41,978 bases of DNA from Pelotomaculum schinkii (GTDB lineage Bacteria > Bacillota > Desulfotomaculia > Desulfotomaculales > Pelotomaculaceae): positions 1 to 41,978 of the forward strand of contig NZ_QFGA01000005.1 of the NCBI RefSeq assembly GCF_004369205.1, in the 5' to 3' direction. Positions 31,147 through 39,092 of the stretch are shown here, one piece after another. Every line of letters begins with the position of its first letter. Within the stretch, counting starts at the first letter, position 1. Position numbers and translations under genes: made by a program. The notes beneath the pieces were generated by a model. That model did no database searches, had not been told where the DNA came from, and saw only the letters and a list, made by a program, of their open reading frames with translations.

Positions 31147-32454
31147 TTAGTCCCGGGCAAACCGTTCCAGAATGGCGTTGCCGTGGGCCGGAAAACCTTC
31201 GTAATCAGCCAGCTTGACCATAGCGTCCTTTAGGTTGGATAGTCCTTCCTTGGAGAAATACTCAAAGGTAACGGCTTTGTAGAAGTCCGCCGTTTTCAGC
31301 CCCCCGGAAACCACCGCCCGGCGCCCGGTCGGCAGGACATGGTTGGGGCCGGAGCCAAAGCAACCGGTGCTCAGAGGGGTATAGTGCCCAAGGTAAATAC
31401 CGCCGGCATTTTTGATTTTCTGCATATCCAGGATGGGTTCCCTGGTCATGATTTCCAGGTGTTCCACCGCATACTCATTGGCATAAGCAATTGATTCCTC
31501 AAGTGATTCGGTAATTACAATGGCCCCGTATTTTCTCAAAGATTCGACCACAAAGTTTTTGCGGTAATCACTCAATCTTTCAATATGGCGGCCTATCCGC
31601 TCCTGTACGGCATAAGCCAGCTCCCTGACGTGGGTCACCAGGACCCCGGCGGAGTCCAAACCATGCTCTGCCTGGATACAGATGTCCGCCGCGGCAAACT
31701 CCGGATCGGCCGACTCGTCCGCAATAATAAGCCCCTCGCCAGGCCCGGCGTGCGTGCCGATTTCAACCTGGCCGTAAAGCAGCTTAAAGGCCGCCAGCAC
31801 CCACTTGCTGCCAGGACCCACTATTTTGTCCACCTTGGGGACGGTTTGGGTACCGTAGGCCATAGCTGCTACAGCCTGACTGCCGCCTACCCTGTATACC
31901 GAGTCAGCCCCGCACACGTCGCAGGCGATCAGCGTCCCGGCAGGCACCGAGCCGTCCGGCGCGGACGGAGTGCATACGATTACTTGCGGAACCCCCGCCA
32001 CCTTGGCCGGCAAGACAGACATCATCACCGCGGATGGGAACCAACCCCTGCCGCCGGGCACATAACACCCGACCCTCTCCAGGGGAATTACCACCTGCCC
32101 GGCCACCAGGCCCGGCGAAAGCTCTGTGGACCACATTTTGTTGGGCATCTGGGCGGCGTGAAAACGCTTGACGTTGCCGGCCAGTGTTTTTATAGCGTCT
32201 ACAGTTTCCGGATCAACCTTGGCATAGGCATCTTGAATTTCCTCAGCTGTTACTTTGATCTGGTCTTTGGAAATGGAAACACCTTCAAATTCCCTCGTAT
32301 AATCCACCAGCGCCTCGTCGCCGCGCTCCTTGACCCGGTCGATAACTTTGGCTACATCACCCAGGATGGAACCCGTCTCCACCTCGCTCCTTTTCATGAC
32401 CCTGCTATAATCCCCGGCAGCCATTTCCTTGAGTTCATAAACCCGGATGTACAT
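31147..32454 (-). CDS. Histidinol-dehydrogenase-family enzyme, probably not HisD
   Basis: This 435-aa protein aligns by eye along the HisD family: catalytic Glu331-His332 (AVEHL), Gln261 and His264 (QAEHG), and His424 (PAHGNA). The position of the fourth zinc ligand, Asp360 of E. coli HisD, is Cys365 here (STGCFGSGPNHVLP). No other histidine genes are nearby. The family also holds enzymes oxidising other alcohols, such as sulfopropanediol dehydrogenase HpsN. The operon with a polyol-type dehydrogenase and a sugar-type importer supports such a catabolic role. ATG 32454 is chosen seven bases after AGAGGGGG; a longer frame to 32505 is unlikely. Confidence 0.8.
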   Translation of the reverse strand: MYIRVYELKEMAAGDYSRVMKRSEVETGSILGDVAKVIDRVKERGDEALVDYTREFEGVSISKDQIKVTAEEIQDAYAKVDPETVDAIKTLAGNVKRFHAAQMPNKMWSTELSPGLVAGQVVIPLERVGCYVPGGRGWFPSAVMMSVLPAKVAGVPQVIVCTPSAPDGSVPAGTLIACDVCGADSVYRVGGSQAVAAMAYGTQTVPKVDKIVGPGSKWVLAAFKLLYGQVEIGTHAGPGEGLIIADESADPEFAAADICIQAEHGLDSAGVLVTHVRELAYAVQERIGRHIERLSDYRKNFVVESLRKYGAIVITESLEESIAYANEYAVEHLEIMTREPILDMQKIKNAGGIYLGHYTPLSTGCFGSGPNHVLPTGRRAVVSGGLKTADFYKAVTFEYFSKEGLSNLKDAMVKLADYEGFPAHGNAILERFARD

Positions 32455-32586
32455 GTTTTGTCCCCCTCTGCTCAGATAATAGTCAACTCTAAAAAAAACA
32501 GACAAACTCCTGAGGATTGGAGCCTGCCTCCCGGCGACCTCTCAAACAAACGTCCAATAAATAATTAATGCTTTAACATGGTAAAG

Positions 32587-32596
32587 TAAGCGCTTA
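32587..32596. promoter_or_regulatory. cre/LacI-type palindrome upstream of the HisD-like gene
   Basis: The perfect palindrome TAAGCGCTTA, inside AGTAAGCGCTTATTG, resembles operators of LacI-family proteins, including the CcpA catabolite site. It lies 130 bp before the HisD-like ATG, in the 340-bp divergent region shared with the carbonic anhydrase gene. A weak promoter (TTGTTA, 17 bp, TTACTT on the minus strand) would be covered by it. An imperfect hairpin AAATTCCT / AGGAATTT lies nearby at about 32618-32641. Confidence 0.45.
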
Positions 32597-32795
32597 TTGT
32601 TTTCGATAACAAATCACAAATTCCTCTTTTTTAAGGAATTTTTCTGTCAAGGGCTTCATGGAATCCTTGCCGGAGAACTACTACTATAGACTATATTATT
32701 AAAATATTGGCGCAAATTGTTTTCTTTAGAGGATTTAGAAAATTAATGGCTAAATATCCTTTTATTAATAGAAAATCGATAGGGGGTGTCAAGCG

Positions 32796-33407
32796 TTGAG
32801 CATGTCTAGTAATCTTACTGCCTCATGGGAGGCGGCGCTGCAAAAACTAATTGAAGGAAACAACAGGTTTACCAGTGGTAAACCTGCTGACAAGGAACTG
32901 GGAGCAGGACGGCGGGAAGAGCTCTTAAAGGGCCAAAACCCTTTTGCCGTGATCGTATCCTGTTCGGATTCCCGCATACCGCCCGAACTCCTGTTCGACC
33001 AGGCCTTGGGCGACATATTTGTGGTACGGACGGCGGGTAATGTTGTAGATACAATTGCGATAGGCAGTGTGGAATATGCTGTGGAGCACCTGCACACACC
33101 GCTGGTAGTGGTGATGGGCCATGAAAATTGCGGCGCCGTTAAGGCTGCTGTGGACGGGGGAGAAGCAGAGGGAAGCATAGGGGCTATTATTGATAAAATT
33201 GAACCCTCTCTGGCCAGGGCAAAGGCGGCCGGCGCAACCGGAGCACAGCTCTATGAGGCTGCTGCCGATGAAAATATTATGGCAACCATACGGGACCTGC
33301 AAAAGAGCCCCATCATCCAGCGCCTGCTGGCGAGCGGTAATCTGACGCTGGCGGGGGCTAAATATCACCTGGGATCAGGGGAAGTGGTCTTTAATATCAG
33401 TAAGTAG
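32796..33407 (+). CDS. Beta-class carbonic anhydrase
   Basis: This 203-aa enzyme interconverts CO2 and bicarbonate. Zinc ligands are visible as Cys56 and Asp58-Arg60 in CSDSR, and His109/Cys112 in GHENCGA. The stretch LFDQALGDIFVVRTAGNVVD is the usual dimer-core segment. The start is TTG 32796, seven bases after AGGGGGTG; ATG 32802 is the alternative. There is no signal peptide, so it is cytosolic. It is transcribed divergently from the HisD-like operon and is probably monocistronic. In an anaerobe it may supply bicarbonate for carboxylations or help CO2 fixation. Confidence 0.95.
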   Translation: MSMSSNLTASWEAALQKLIEGNNRFTSGKPADKELGAGRREELLKGQNPFAVIVSCSDSRIPPELLFDQALGDIFVVRTAGNVVDTIAIGSVEYAVEHLHTPLVVVMGHENCGAVKAAVDGGEAEGSIGAIIDKIEPSLARAKAAGATGAQLYEAAADENIMATIRDLQKSPIIQRLLASGNLTLAGAKYHLGSGEVVFNISK

Positions 33408-33429
33408 CCCTGAACAAATTCGCTTTCGC

Positions 33430-33770
33430 CGACCTGTAGGCATATAAGGTAGTTGCCCACGCCGCCAGCGGTACCATGTATCATGAAAAAAACATACTTA
33501 GAGAGGCAGGTGCGATTTCGATCGCACAACGGCGCGTTAGCGCCGTACTTGTGGCAGCCAATGCTGCATTTGTGCGATGAATTCGCACCTACATTTTTTG
33601 AAGCGCTCGGTGTGTATTTCATAGCAGTAGTTGCCCACGCCGCTATCGCGGCGCCACGTATCATGAAAATACCAGCCGATGTAGGCGCCATTTTAATCGC
33701 ACACGGCGCGTCAGCGCCGCACTTGGGCATCTAACGTAACTTTTGTACGAATGAATTCGCCACCAACACG
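33430..33770. repeat. Cluster of palindromic repeat elements
   Basis: The gene-free stretch 33408-33806 is almost filled by two modules of the dispersed palindromic family. One runs from about 33451 (TTGCCCACGCCGCCAGCGG), through GCGATTTCGATCGC (33511-33524) and GGCGCGTTAGCGCC, to TGCGATGAATTCGCA near 33570. The second runs from about 33630 (TTGCCCACGCCGCTATCGCGG) to GGCGCGTCAGCGCC (33704-33717). The second module is largely mirrored, in opposite orientation, at 37950-38035. Confidence 0.75.
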
Positions 33771-33806
33771 GCGAAACAAAACTCTAACCATGCCAAAGCT
33801 CACCTA

Positions 33807-33971
33807 TTATTCCTTCCTTGGTTCTCGAGGTTCCTCCTCTACGGTGATTTCAATTCTGACCCGATCGCCCTGCTTTGCCCCCTTTGGCAGGAGGACCTTG
33901 GGGATGTGAAAGATCCTTTTATTCAGTTTAATTAAGGCATATTCCCCTTCAAATCTGTCAATGGTCAGCAT
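33807..33971 (-). CDS. DUF3006 family protein
   Basis: This 54-aa protein starts MLTIDRFEGEYALIKLNKR and continues with FHIPKVLLPKGAKQGDRVRIEI and an acidic tail. That is the DUF3006 pattern (DRFEG-x-x-A-V/I, P-x-x-x-LP-x-GAK-x-GD-x-L/V), small beta-rich proteins of Firmicutes of unknown function, sometimes encoded beside metallo-beta-lactamase-like exonucleases. AAAGGATG lies about ten bases before the ATG. It stands alone, between repeat DNA and the small winged-helix gene. There is no signal peptide or membrane segment. The intergenic stretch 33972-34206 shows nothing further. Confidence 0.8.
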   Translation of the reverse strand: MLTIDRFEGEYALIKLNKRIFHIPKVLLPKGAKQGDRVRIEITVEEEPREPRKE

Positions 33972-34206
33972 GCTGTTCAATCATCCTTTCTCTCATCACA
34001 TCTCTGGAGAAATTTAATTCATATACTCTTTTTATACGCATTTTATTAAATTAATCAGTTGTTTCGGAATCATTTACATCGCCAAACCCTTGGTTTTGCA
34101 AATTACTGCGCCGTTTAATCTATTATAATAATTAAATATTCAACATGTTTTTTCCTGCTGTGGTCTCAAACATAGCCAAGCGTTCCAAGAATAAACCACA
34201 AGTAAA

Positions 34207-34232
34207 AAGGAATGCCTTATCCGGCATTCCTT
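34207..34232 (-). terminator. Terminator overlapping the stop of the small HTH gene
   Basis: AAGGAATGCC (34207-34216) pairs with GGCATTCCTT (34223-34232) around six bases that include the TAA stop (34217-34219). The minus-strand transcript continues into TTTTAC. It is a compact terminator built over the stop codon. Confidence 0.85.
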
Positions 34233-34486
34233 AAGACCAGGAAATCATATCCAAGCTTGGTCAGGCTGCACATTTTACTTTTGCCTTCGGTAGCAACGTC
34301 CACCAGACCAAGCGCATAAAGTTGGATAACAATGTGGTCGAGGACCGCCCTTTTCACTTTAGCGGTCAGGGATAGCTCCTCTTTGTTCATGGGACCTTCT
34401 TCCTCAAGAGATCTAATAACCCTCTCCGCTTCTTCCGGCAGGCGGTGTTGCACTCCATGGAAGTATTCCGCCAACGTTGTGGTCAT
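34217..34486 (-). CDS. Small winged-helix protein of unknown function
   Basis: This 89-aa protein reads as a winged-helix domain: AERVIRSLEEEGPMNKEELSLTAKVKRAVLDHIVIQLYALGLVDVATEGKSKMCSLTKLGYDFL has helix, turn, recognition helix and wing, in the style of PadR/ArsR-like or methanogen-type HTH proteins. No cysteine pairs or other effector domain are present. The ATG at 34486 follows AAGGGG. It is monocistronic with its own terminator. It may be a DNA-binding regulator; its targets are unknown. Confidence 0.7.
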   Translation of the reverse strand: MTTTLAEYFHGVQHRLPEEAERVIRSLEEEGPMNKEELSLTAKVKRAVLDHIVIQLYALGLVDVATEGKSKMCSLTKLGYDFLVLRNAG

Positions 34487-34603
34487 GTAATGGTAACCCC
34501 TTTCAAAAAATTATTCTATTGCACTACTATTATTGTCACTTAATCAATTAAGCAAACCTTTTTTTGTCCATAAATATAAAAAAGCTCGTCTTCACCATGT
34601 TTT

Positions 34604-34641
34604 CACGAAAAAATACACCCGCACGGGTGTATTTTTTCGTG
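34604..34641 (-). terminator. Terminator of htpG, 17-bp stem
   Basis: CACGAAAAAATACACCC (34604-34620) pairs perfectly with 34625-34641 around a GCAC loop. The arms carry T6/A6 tracts, so termination could work in either direction. It lies 29 bp after the htpG stop. Confidence 0.85.
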
Positions 34642-34669
34642 ACCTACTGATTGTTTAATCCAGTAAATT

Positions 34670-36541
34670 TTAACTCTTTCTCGCCAGGGACTGCTCCATA
34701 ATCCGGTAAATCCGGTCCACCATAAGGCGGGGATCCTGAACCAACCCCGCGGCAATCAGGGCGTTATCTAAAACCTGTTCAGCCACAATCCTGGCTAAAG
34801 CTTCATCTTCTTCCCGCAGTGACAGGAGACGCTTAATTAATGCGTGGCTGGGGTTAATCTCCAGGACTTTTCTCCCCATATCCCCCATTTGCTCGTTGAG
34901 GGCTTGCATAAACCGCTGCATGCTGCCGGTCATCATCCCGTCAAGGTCGAGGATAATAGCGGGGCTTTCCACCAGGCGGGTTGACTCCCTGACCTCGCTG
35001 ACACGGGCGCCCAGCACCTCCTTGAACCATGCGGTTAAGTCCTGGATCTGGTCATAGTCCAGCGACTCCACGCCCTCTTGCGGCGGGGGCGCAGGTATAT
35101 TCAACTCGGCAGTATCGGCAGAAACCATCCTCTTACCCTCGAACTCCGCCAAATTGCTCAAAGCAAAGTCATCGACCGGTTCGTTGGTATACAGCACCTC
35201 CAGGTCCGCCGCCCGGAAAGCTTCCAGGTAAGGACCGGCCTCGATCGAAGCCCTGGTGGGACCGTTGATAAAGTAGATCTCTTCCTGCCCTTCTTTCATC
35301 CTGTCGATATAATCAGGCAGGGAAACCATCTTGCCCGGCTCTGATTTAGAGGACTCAAACCGCAAAAGCTTGGCCACGTCATCGCGATGGCTAAAGTCGG
35401 TGGCTGCGCCTTCCTTTAAGAAGACTCCAAAGGTTTTCCAGAATTCCAGATACTTGTCAGGCTCTTTCTGGGACTGCTCCTGGAGGAACTTTAAGAAACG
35501 GCCGGTGATGACCCTGCGCAGCTTGGTCATCAGCGCTCTGTCCTGCGTGGTTTCACGGGAGATATTGAGAGGCAGGTCCTCGCTGTCCACCACCCCTTTG
35601 ACAAAGCGGAGCCATTGCGGCAAAATATCTTCAGCATGCTGCTGGATCAAAATTTTCCTGCTGTATATGTTCACCCCCGGCTCCAGCCGCCCAAAACCGA
35701 AACGTTCCATATTTTGCTTCGGTACAAATAACAGGGCATTGATGGCCAGGGGCGCGTCGGCCGTAAAATGCAGGCGGTAAAAGGGCTCGTCGAAGGCGTT
35801 GGCGACAAACTTGTAAAAATCGTTATATTCCTCTTCAGTTACCTCGTTCTTATTCCTGGTCCAGATAGCCTGTACCGTATTGACCTGCTCGCCGTTAACT
35901 TTGATCGGGAACGGTACAAAGCTGGAGTACTGTCTGATAATCCTTTTAATAACTTCAGCCCGGCTGAATTCGTGCGTATCGTCTTTCAGCTCCAGGATAA
36001 TCCTGGTGCCGCGCGAAAGACCTTCTGACGGCCCCAGATCGTAGCTGCCGGCGCCCTCGGATACCCACTCGCAGCCAGCCGCTCCCGGCAGGTACGAACG
36101 TGTCTGCAAGCGTACTCTTTTAGCTACCATAAAGGCGGCATAAAACCCGACTCCAAACTGTCCGATCAGGTTCAAATCTTTACTGTCCGAAGCAGCAAGC
36201 TGCTGAATAAAATTTTTGGATCCGGAATGGGCGATGGTCCCGATATTTTCGATTACCTCTTCCTCGGTCATGCCGATTCCAGTGTCTGTAATGGTAAGAG
36301 TATGCTCTTTATCGTCAAGTTCGATAGAAATTTCCAGGGGAAGTTCCTCTGCGCTACTGCCTTCACCGGTAAGGTTGTGATACCTGAACTTCTCCAGCGC
36401 GTCGGCGGCGTTGGAAATCAGCTCTCTCAAAAAAATTTCCCGTTCCGTATAAAGAGAGTTGATCACGATATCCAACAGCTGTTTTATCTCTGTCTGGAAC
36501 TCTCTGGTCCGGCGCGGTTTTGTTGCATCTTCTGCAGTCAT
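34670..36541 (-). CDS. htpG: Molecular chaperone HtpG (bacterial Hsp90)
   Basis: This 623-aa protein has full Hsp90 length for bacteria. The N-terminal ATPase of the GHKL fold shows LISNAADALEKFRY, DTGIGMTEEEV, and the lid/glycine-rich GQFGVGFYAAFMVAKRV. The middle domain carries LPLNISRETTQ with the catalytic Arg. The C-terminal dimerisation domain has the usual NPSHALIKRL. It folds or remodels client proteins in the cytosol in an ATP-dependent cycle. ATG 36541 follows GGAGG. The gene is preceded by a consensus promoter and a leader with competing hairpins, and closed by its own terminator. Confidence 0.97.
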   Translation of the reverse strand: MTAEDATKPRRTREFQTEIKQLLDIVINSLYTEREIFLRELISNAADALEKFRYHNLTGEGSSAEELPLEISIELDDKEHTLTITDTGIGMTEEEVIENIGTIAHSGSKNFIQQLAASDSKDLNLIGQFGVGFYAAFMVAKRVRLQTRSYLPGAAGCEWVSEGAGSYDLGPSEGLSRGTRIILELKDDTHEFSRAEVIKRIIRQYSSFVPFPIKVNGEQVNTVQAIWTRNKNEVTEEEYNDFYKFVANAFDEPFYRLHFTADAPLAINALLFVPKQNMERFGFGRLEPGVNIYSRKILIQQHAEDILPQWLRFVKGVVDSEDLPLNISRETTQDRALMTKLRRVITGRFLKFLQEQSQKEPDKYLEFWKTFGVFLKEGAATDFSHRDDVAKLLRFESSKSEPGKMVSLPDYIDRMKEGQEEIYFINGPTRASIEAGPYLEAFRAADLEVLYTNEPVDDFALSNLAEFEGKRMVSADTAELNIPAPPPQEGVESLDYDQIQDLTAWFKEVLGARVSEVRESTRLVESPAIILDLDGMMTGSMQRFMQALNEQMGDMGRKVLEINPSHALIKRLLSLREEDEALARIVAEQVLDNALIAAGLVQDPRLMVDRIYRIMEQSLARKS

Positions 36542-36579
36542 TTCGTTTCAAACCTCCAGTATATATAAATTGGGGATCC

Positions 36580-36628
36580 AAAAAAGGCGAGAGATTTTAA
36601 CCCTCGCCGCTTACTTAAGTTTGGCGAG
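36580..36628 (-). promoter_or_regulatory. htpG: Attenuator-like leader of htpG
   Basis: In transcript order: segment A CTCGCC (plus 36628-36623), B GGCGAG (36608-36603), C CTCGCC (36591-36586), then six T's (36585-36580). A:B forms one hairpin with a 14-nt loop. B:C forms another, extendable by a G-T and a G-C pair, directly followed by the T-run, a standard rho-independent terminator. The two are mutually exclusive, so transcription into htpG could be controlled by which forms. It lies between the promoter (36661-36690) and the ATG (36541). Confidence 0.6.
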
Positions 36629-36660
36629 CAATTGCAAAATTATTGACTTTTTCTGACCAT

Positions 36661-36690
36661 AGTATAAGATGGGCCCGTGCCGCATGTCAA
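36661..36690 (-). promoter_or_regulatory. htpG: Consensus sigma-A promoter of htpG
   Basis: On the minus strand TTGACA (plus 36685-36690) and TATACT (plus 36661-36666) are 18 bp apart. Transcription should start near 36654, giving a leader of about 110 nt. No CIRCE-like inverted repeat (TTAGCACTC type) was seen. Confidence 0.8.
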
Positions 36691-37023
36691 GACCTTAAGG
36701 TATAAAAAGGGAGCAGTCATAATCTTATAAATCTATCCTGCCCAGGCGGCACAGCAATTAAAACCTCAGTCTTTCAATTGAGGAACTATTTGCAAAAATG
36801 TCGAACCGGCAGAAATAACATGGCAGGAGTGAAAATAACCAGCAATAAATTACCCGGATTGATGTTAGGGCAATTTCAATCGCAAAAAACTGTGGAGCGG
36901 TTTAAGGGATTTCCACCAAGCTTTTATTTATACTGCATTCCTAGCGGGTAATGGGCAAACGAATTCGCACCCAATTTTTTGGGGGAAGCGCTCTGTGTGC
37001 ATTTTTATAGTATAGAATAGTCT
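36691..37023. repeat. Gene-free stretch with degenerate palindromic repeat
   Basis: No gene is visible. From about 36865 to 36995 lies a decayed copy of the dispersed family: CAATTTCAATCGCA, AGCGGTTTAAGGGATTTCC (compare 620-645), a damaged form of the ATTCGCACC hairpin, then GAAGCGCTCTGTGTGC (compare 33602-33616). The stretch ends in a ten-G run at 37024-37033 that serves as part of the next ribosome site. Confidence 0.6.
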
Positions 37024-37039
37024 GGGGGGGGGGAAGAAC

Positions 37040-37942
37040 ATGATTGAGACATTACTGGCCGGCTGCAGGCTGTGCGCCCGCAGTTGCGGAGCAAGCCGTT
37101 TAGACGGGGACACGGGTTTCTGCCGGGCCGGCAGAAACGTAAAAATCGCCAGGGCTGCCCTGCACTTCTGGGAGGAGCCCTGCATTTCCGGACGGCGTGG
37201 TTCCGGAACAGTTTTCTTTGCCCACTGCAACCTTCGCTGTGTATTCTGCCAGAACCATCCGGCCAGTCAGCAGGGCGTGGGCCGGGAAATATCTATAGAC
37301 AGGCTTGGTGAAATCTTCCTGGAGCTGATGGCAGCGGGCGCTCACAATATCAATCTGGTCACGCCCACCCACTACGCTCCCCATATCGTGCAGGCGCTGA
37401 ACATAGCCCGGCGGAACGGACTGAGCCTGCCGGTAGTCTATAATACCAACAGCTACGAAAACGTGGAAACGATCAGGTTCCTGAAAGGGAGCATAGACGT
37501 TTACCTGCCTGACCTGAAGTACTATAACGACAAGTACGCGTTAAAATATTCGGGGGTTGACGGTTACTTCGCCAAGGCCAAGGCCGTTATAGAAAAGATG
37601 GTCGACCAGGTCGGCCCAATTAAATTCAACAGGGAGGGCCTGCTGGTGAAAGGCGTCCTCGTCCGTCACCTCGCCCTGCCCGGCCTATTGTTTGATTCCA
37701 AAAAGGTCATAGACTATCTCTACCGCACCTTTGGCGACTCCATCTACATCAGCTTAATGAACCAGTACACCCCTCTGAACCAGGCCTGCAAGTACCCGGA
37801 AATAAACAAACCCCTGCATCCCGGACACTACAGGGGCTTGATTGAATACTGTCAGACAAAAGGCATGCAAAACGTTTTTATCCAGAAAAGCGGCACAGCC
37901 TCGCCTGATTTCGTACCGCCATTTGACCTGGAAGGGGTATAA
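37040..37942 (+). CDS. PflX-like radical SAM protein
   Basis: This 300-aa protein contains the radical SAM motif CNLRCVFC (Cys63, Cys67, Cys70) that binds the [4Fe-4S]/S-adenosylmethionine centre. A small N-terminal Cys-rich element (CRLCARSCG, then GFCRAG) precedes it. This is the layout of the PflX/pyruvate formate-lyase-activating-like family (about 300 aa), whose substrates remain poorly defined. VVYNTNSYENVETIRFLKG and DVYLPDLKYYNDKYALKYSG are family-typical. The ATG follows a ten-G run and GAAGAAC, so the ribosome site lies on an unstable homopolymer. No formate-lyase-like target gene is adjacent. It is oxygen-sensitive, consistent with an anaerobe. Confidence 0.88.
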   Translation: MIETLLAGCRLCARSCGASRLDGDTGFCRAGRNVKIARAALHFWEEPCISGRRGSGTVFFAHCNLRCVFCQNHPASQQGVGREISIDRLGEIFLELMAAGAHNINLVTPTHYAPHIVQALNIARRNGLSLPVVYNTNSYENVETIRFLKGSIDVYLPDLKYYNDKYALKYSGVDGYFAKAKAVIEKMVDQVGPIKFNREGLLVKGVLVRHLALPGLLFDSKKVIDYLYRTFGDSIYISLMNQYTPLNQACKYPEINKPLHPGHYRGLIEYCQTKGMQNVFIQKSGTASPDFVPPFDLEGV

Positions 37943-37949
37943 GCAAAGT

Positions 37950-38100
37950 CCGGCGCTGACGCGCCGTGTGCGATTGAGATCGCACCTGCACCGGCTGGTA
38001 TTTTCATCATACGCCGCAATAGCGGCGTGGGCAACTACTCTGTTTTATTGACCCTATAAAAACGCTGGATATACTTACGCCTTACGCCCTACGGCTTATA
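37950..38100. repeat. Palindromic repeat element and heptamer repeat
   Basis: GGCGCTGACGCGCC (37951-37964), GTGCGATTGAGATCGCACC (37967-37985) and CCGCAATAGCGGCGTGGGC (38014-38032) form hairpins and mirror the module at 33630-33720 in reverse orientation. ACGCCTTACGCCCTACGG-type heptamers follow at about 38078-38095, matching the block near 28015. It separates two convergent genes and may act as a bidirectional terminator. Confidence 0.75.
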
Positions 38101-38113
38101 CGACCAATCCGGT

Positions 38114-39028
38114 TTAGTGGGCAAAAAGCGCACGGCGCAGGTTGACCGGCTCAAAGCCCTGGCGAACCCGGCCTTCTTCCATTACCACAACCGGGAATTG
38201 CCCCGCATTGAAGGCGGAACCAATTCTTCCCTGCGCGTCTACCGCCAGGATGCCTCCCTCGGCCCCTTTTAACTCGGCCAGCCTCCTTAAGGCAAGCTCC
38301 ACTGCCTGCTGCGGGTGTGCCCCGCCGGCTATTTTTTCGTCCACGAACTTGGCGGTCAGCGTTTCTACAAAGGACTCCCCGATGCCGGTACAGACAACCG
38401 CGCTTAGCTTTGTGGCATAGACACCCCCGCCCAGGGACGGTGTATCCCCCACGCGTCCGGGCAGCTTTAAGGAGCACCCCCCGGTAGATGAAGCGGCGGT
38501 AAGGCCTTTTCCATCCCACACCACACAACCCACCGTGTCCCCATGGTAAGCCAGGCCGGTATACAAATTCTGAGCCGGTTTCTCGCCACGGGCCAGGCTT
38601 TCCCTGGCCTTCCGCCAGGCGTCAAGCTGCTCCTCTGATATACAGTTATCCTTTGGAAACCCATGCTTCCGGGCAAACTTCAGGGCGCCGTCCCCGGCCA
38701 GGATGACCTGACTGGTCTCCTCCATCAGCCTGCGGGCAACGGAGATGGGGCGGCGGACATCACGAATAGCCGCCACTGCGGCAAAACGGCTGGTTTCGCC
38801 ATCACAGATGGAGGCGTCCAATTCCACTTCTCCATCCATATTCAGCACCGCGCCGAAACCGCAGTTGAAATTTGGAGAATCCTCCAGGACATTAAGCACA
38901 GCCTCAACAGCCGGCACACGGCCTTCTGCCAGCAGCACAAACCCATCCAGGGCAGCGCGCTCGAGAATCTCCATAAACGAACGACTGCGGCTGGTGTCGA
39001 GCCCGCCATGCAAAGCAATTATATTCAT
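38114..39028 (-). CDS. Isoaspartyl peptidase/L-asparaginase (Ntn hydrolase, T2)
   Basis: This enzyme of about 304 aa belongs to the plant-type asparaginase/isoaspartyl dipeptidase family. It is made as a precursor that cleaves itself before a Thr nucleophile, here Thr165 in HGDTVGCVVWD. AASSTGGCSLKLPGRVGDTPSLGGGVYA contains the substrate-binding Arg and Asp of the family. It hydrolyses asparagine or beta-aspartyl peptides that arise from damaged protein. ATG 39028 (MNIIALHGG) is the family start; a longer frame to 39106 overlaps the neighbouring gene and lacks a ribosome site. The hemolysin III gene lies just upstream in the same direction. Confidence 0.88.
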   Translation of the reverse strand: MNIIALHGGLDTSRSRSFMEILERAALDGFVLLAEGRVPAVEAVLNVLEDSPNFNCGFGAVLNMDGEVELDASICDGETSRFAAVAAIRDVRRPISVARRLMEETSQVILAGDGALKFARKHGFPKDNCISEEQLDAWRKARESLARGEKPAQNLYTGLAYHGDTVGCVVWDGKGLTAASSTGGCSLKLPGRVGDTPSLGGGVYATKLSAVVCTGIGESFVETLTAKFVDEKIAGGAHPQQAVELALRRLAELKGAEGGILAVDAQGRIGSAFNAGQFPVVVMEEGRVRQGFEPVNLRRALFAH

Positions 39029-39092
39029 GCCCTTAGTCTGGGCAGTTAGTTTTGCTTCTATGCAGGGTTTCCAGGCAATTTTCAAAGATGTT

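Noticed and set aside
31147-32454. Assignment as the histidine-biosynthesis gene hisD
   Set aside because: There are no other histidine genes, the neighbours are a polyol-type dehydrogenase and a sugar importer, and a zinc ligand is changed. Only family membership is claimed.
31585-32568. 327-codon plus-strand frame opposite the HisD-like gene
   Set aside because: Antisense shadow of a clear HisD-family gene. High GC content makes long antisense frames likely.
36691-37023. CIRCE or HrcA control of htpG
   Set aside because: I searched by eye for a TTAGCACTC-type inverted repeat near the promoter and found none.
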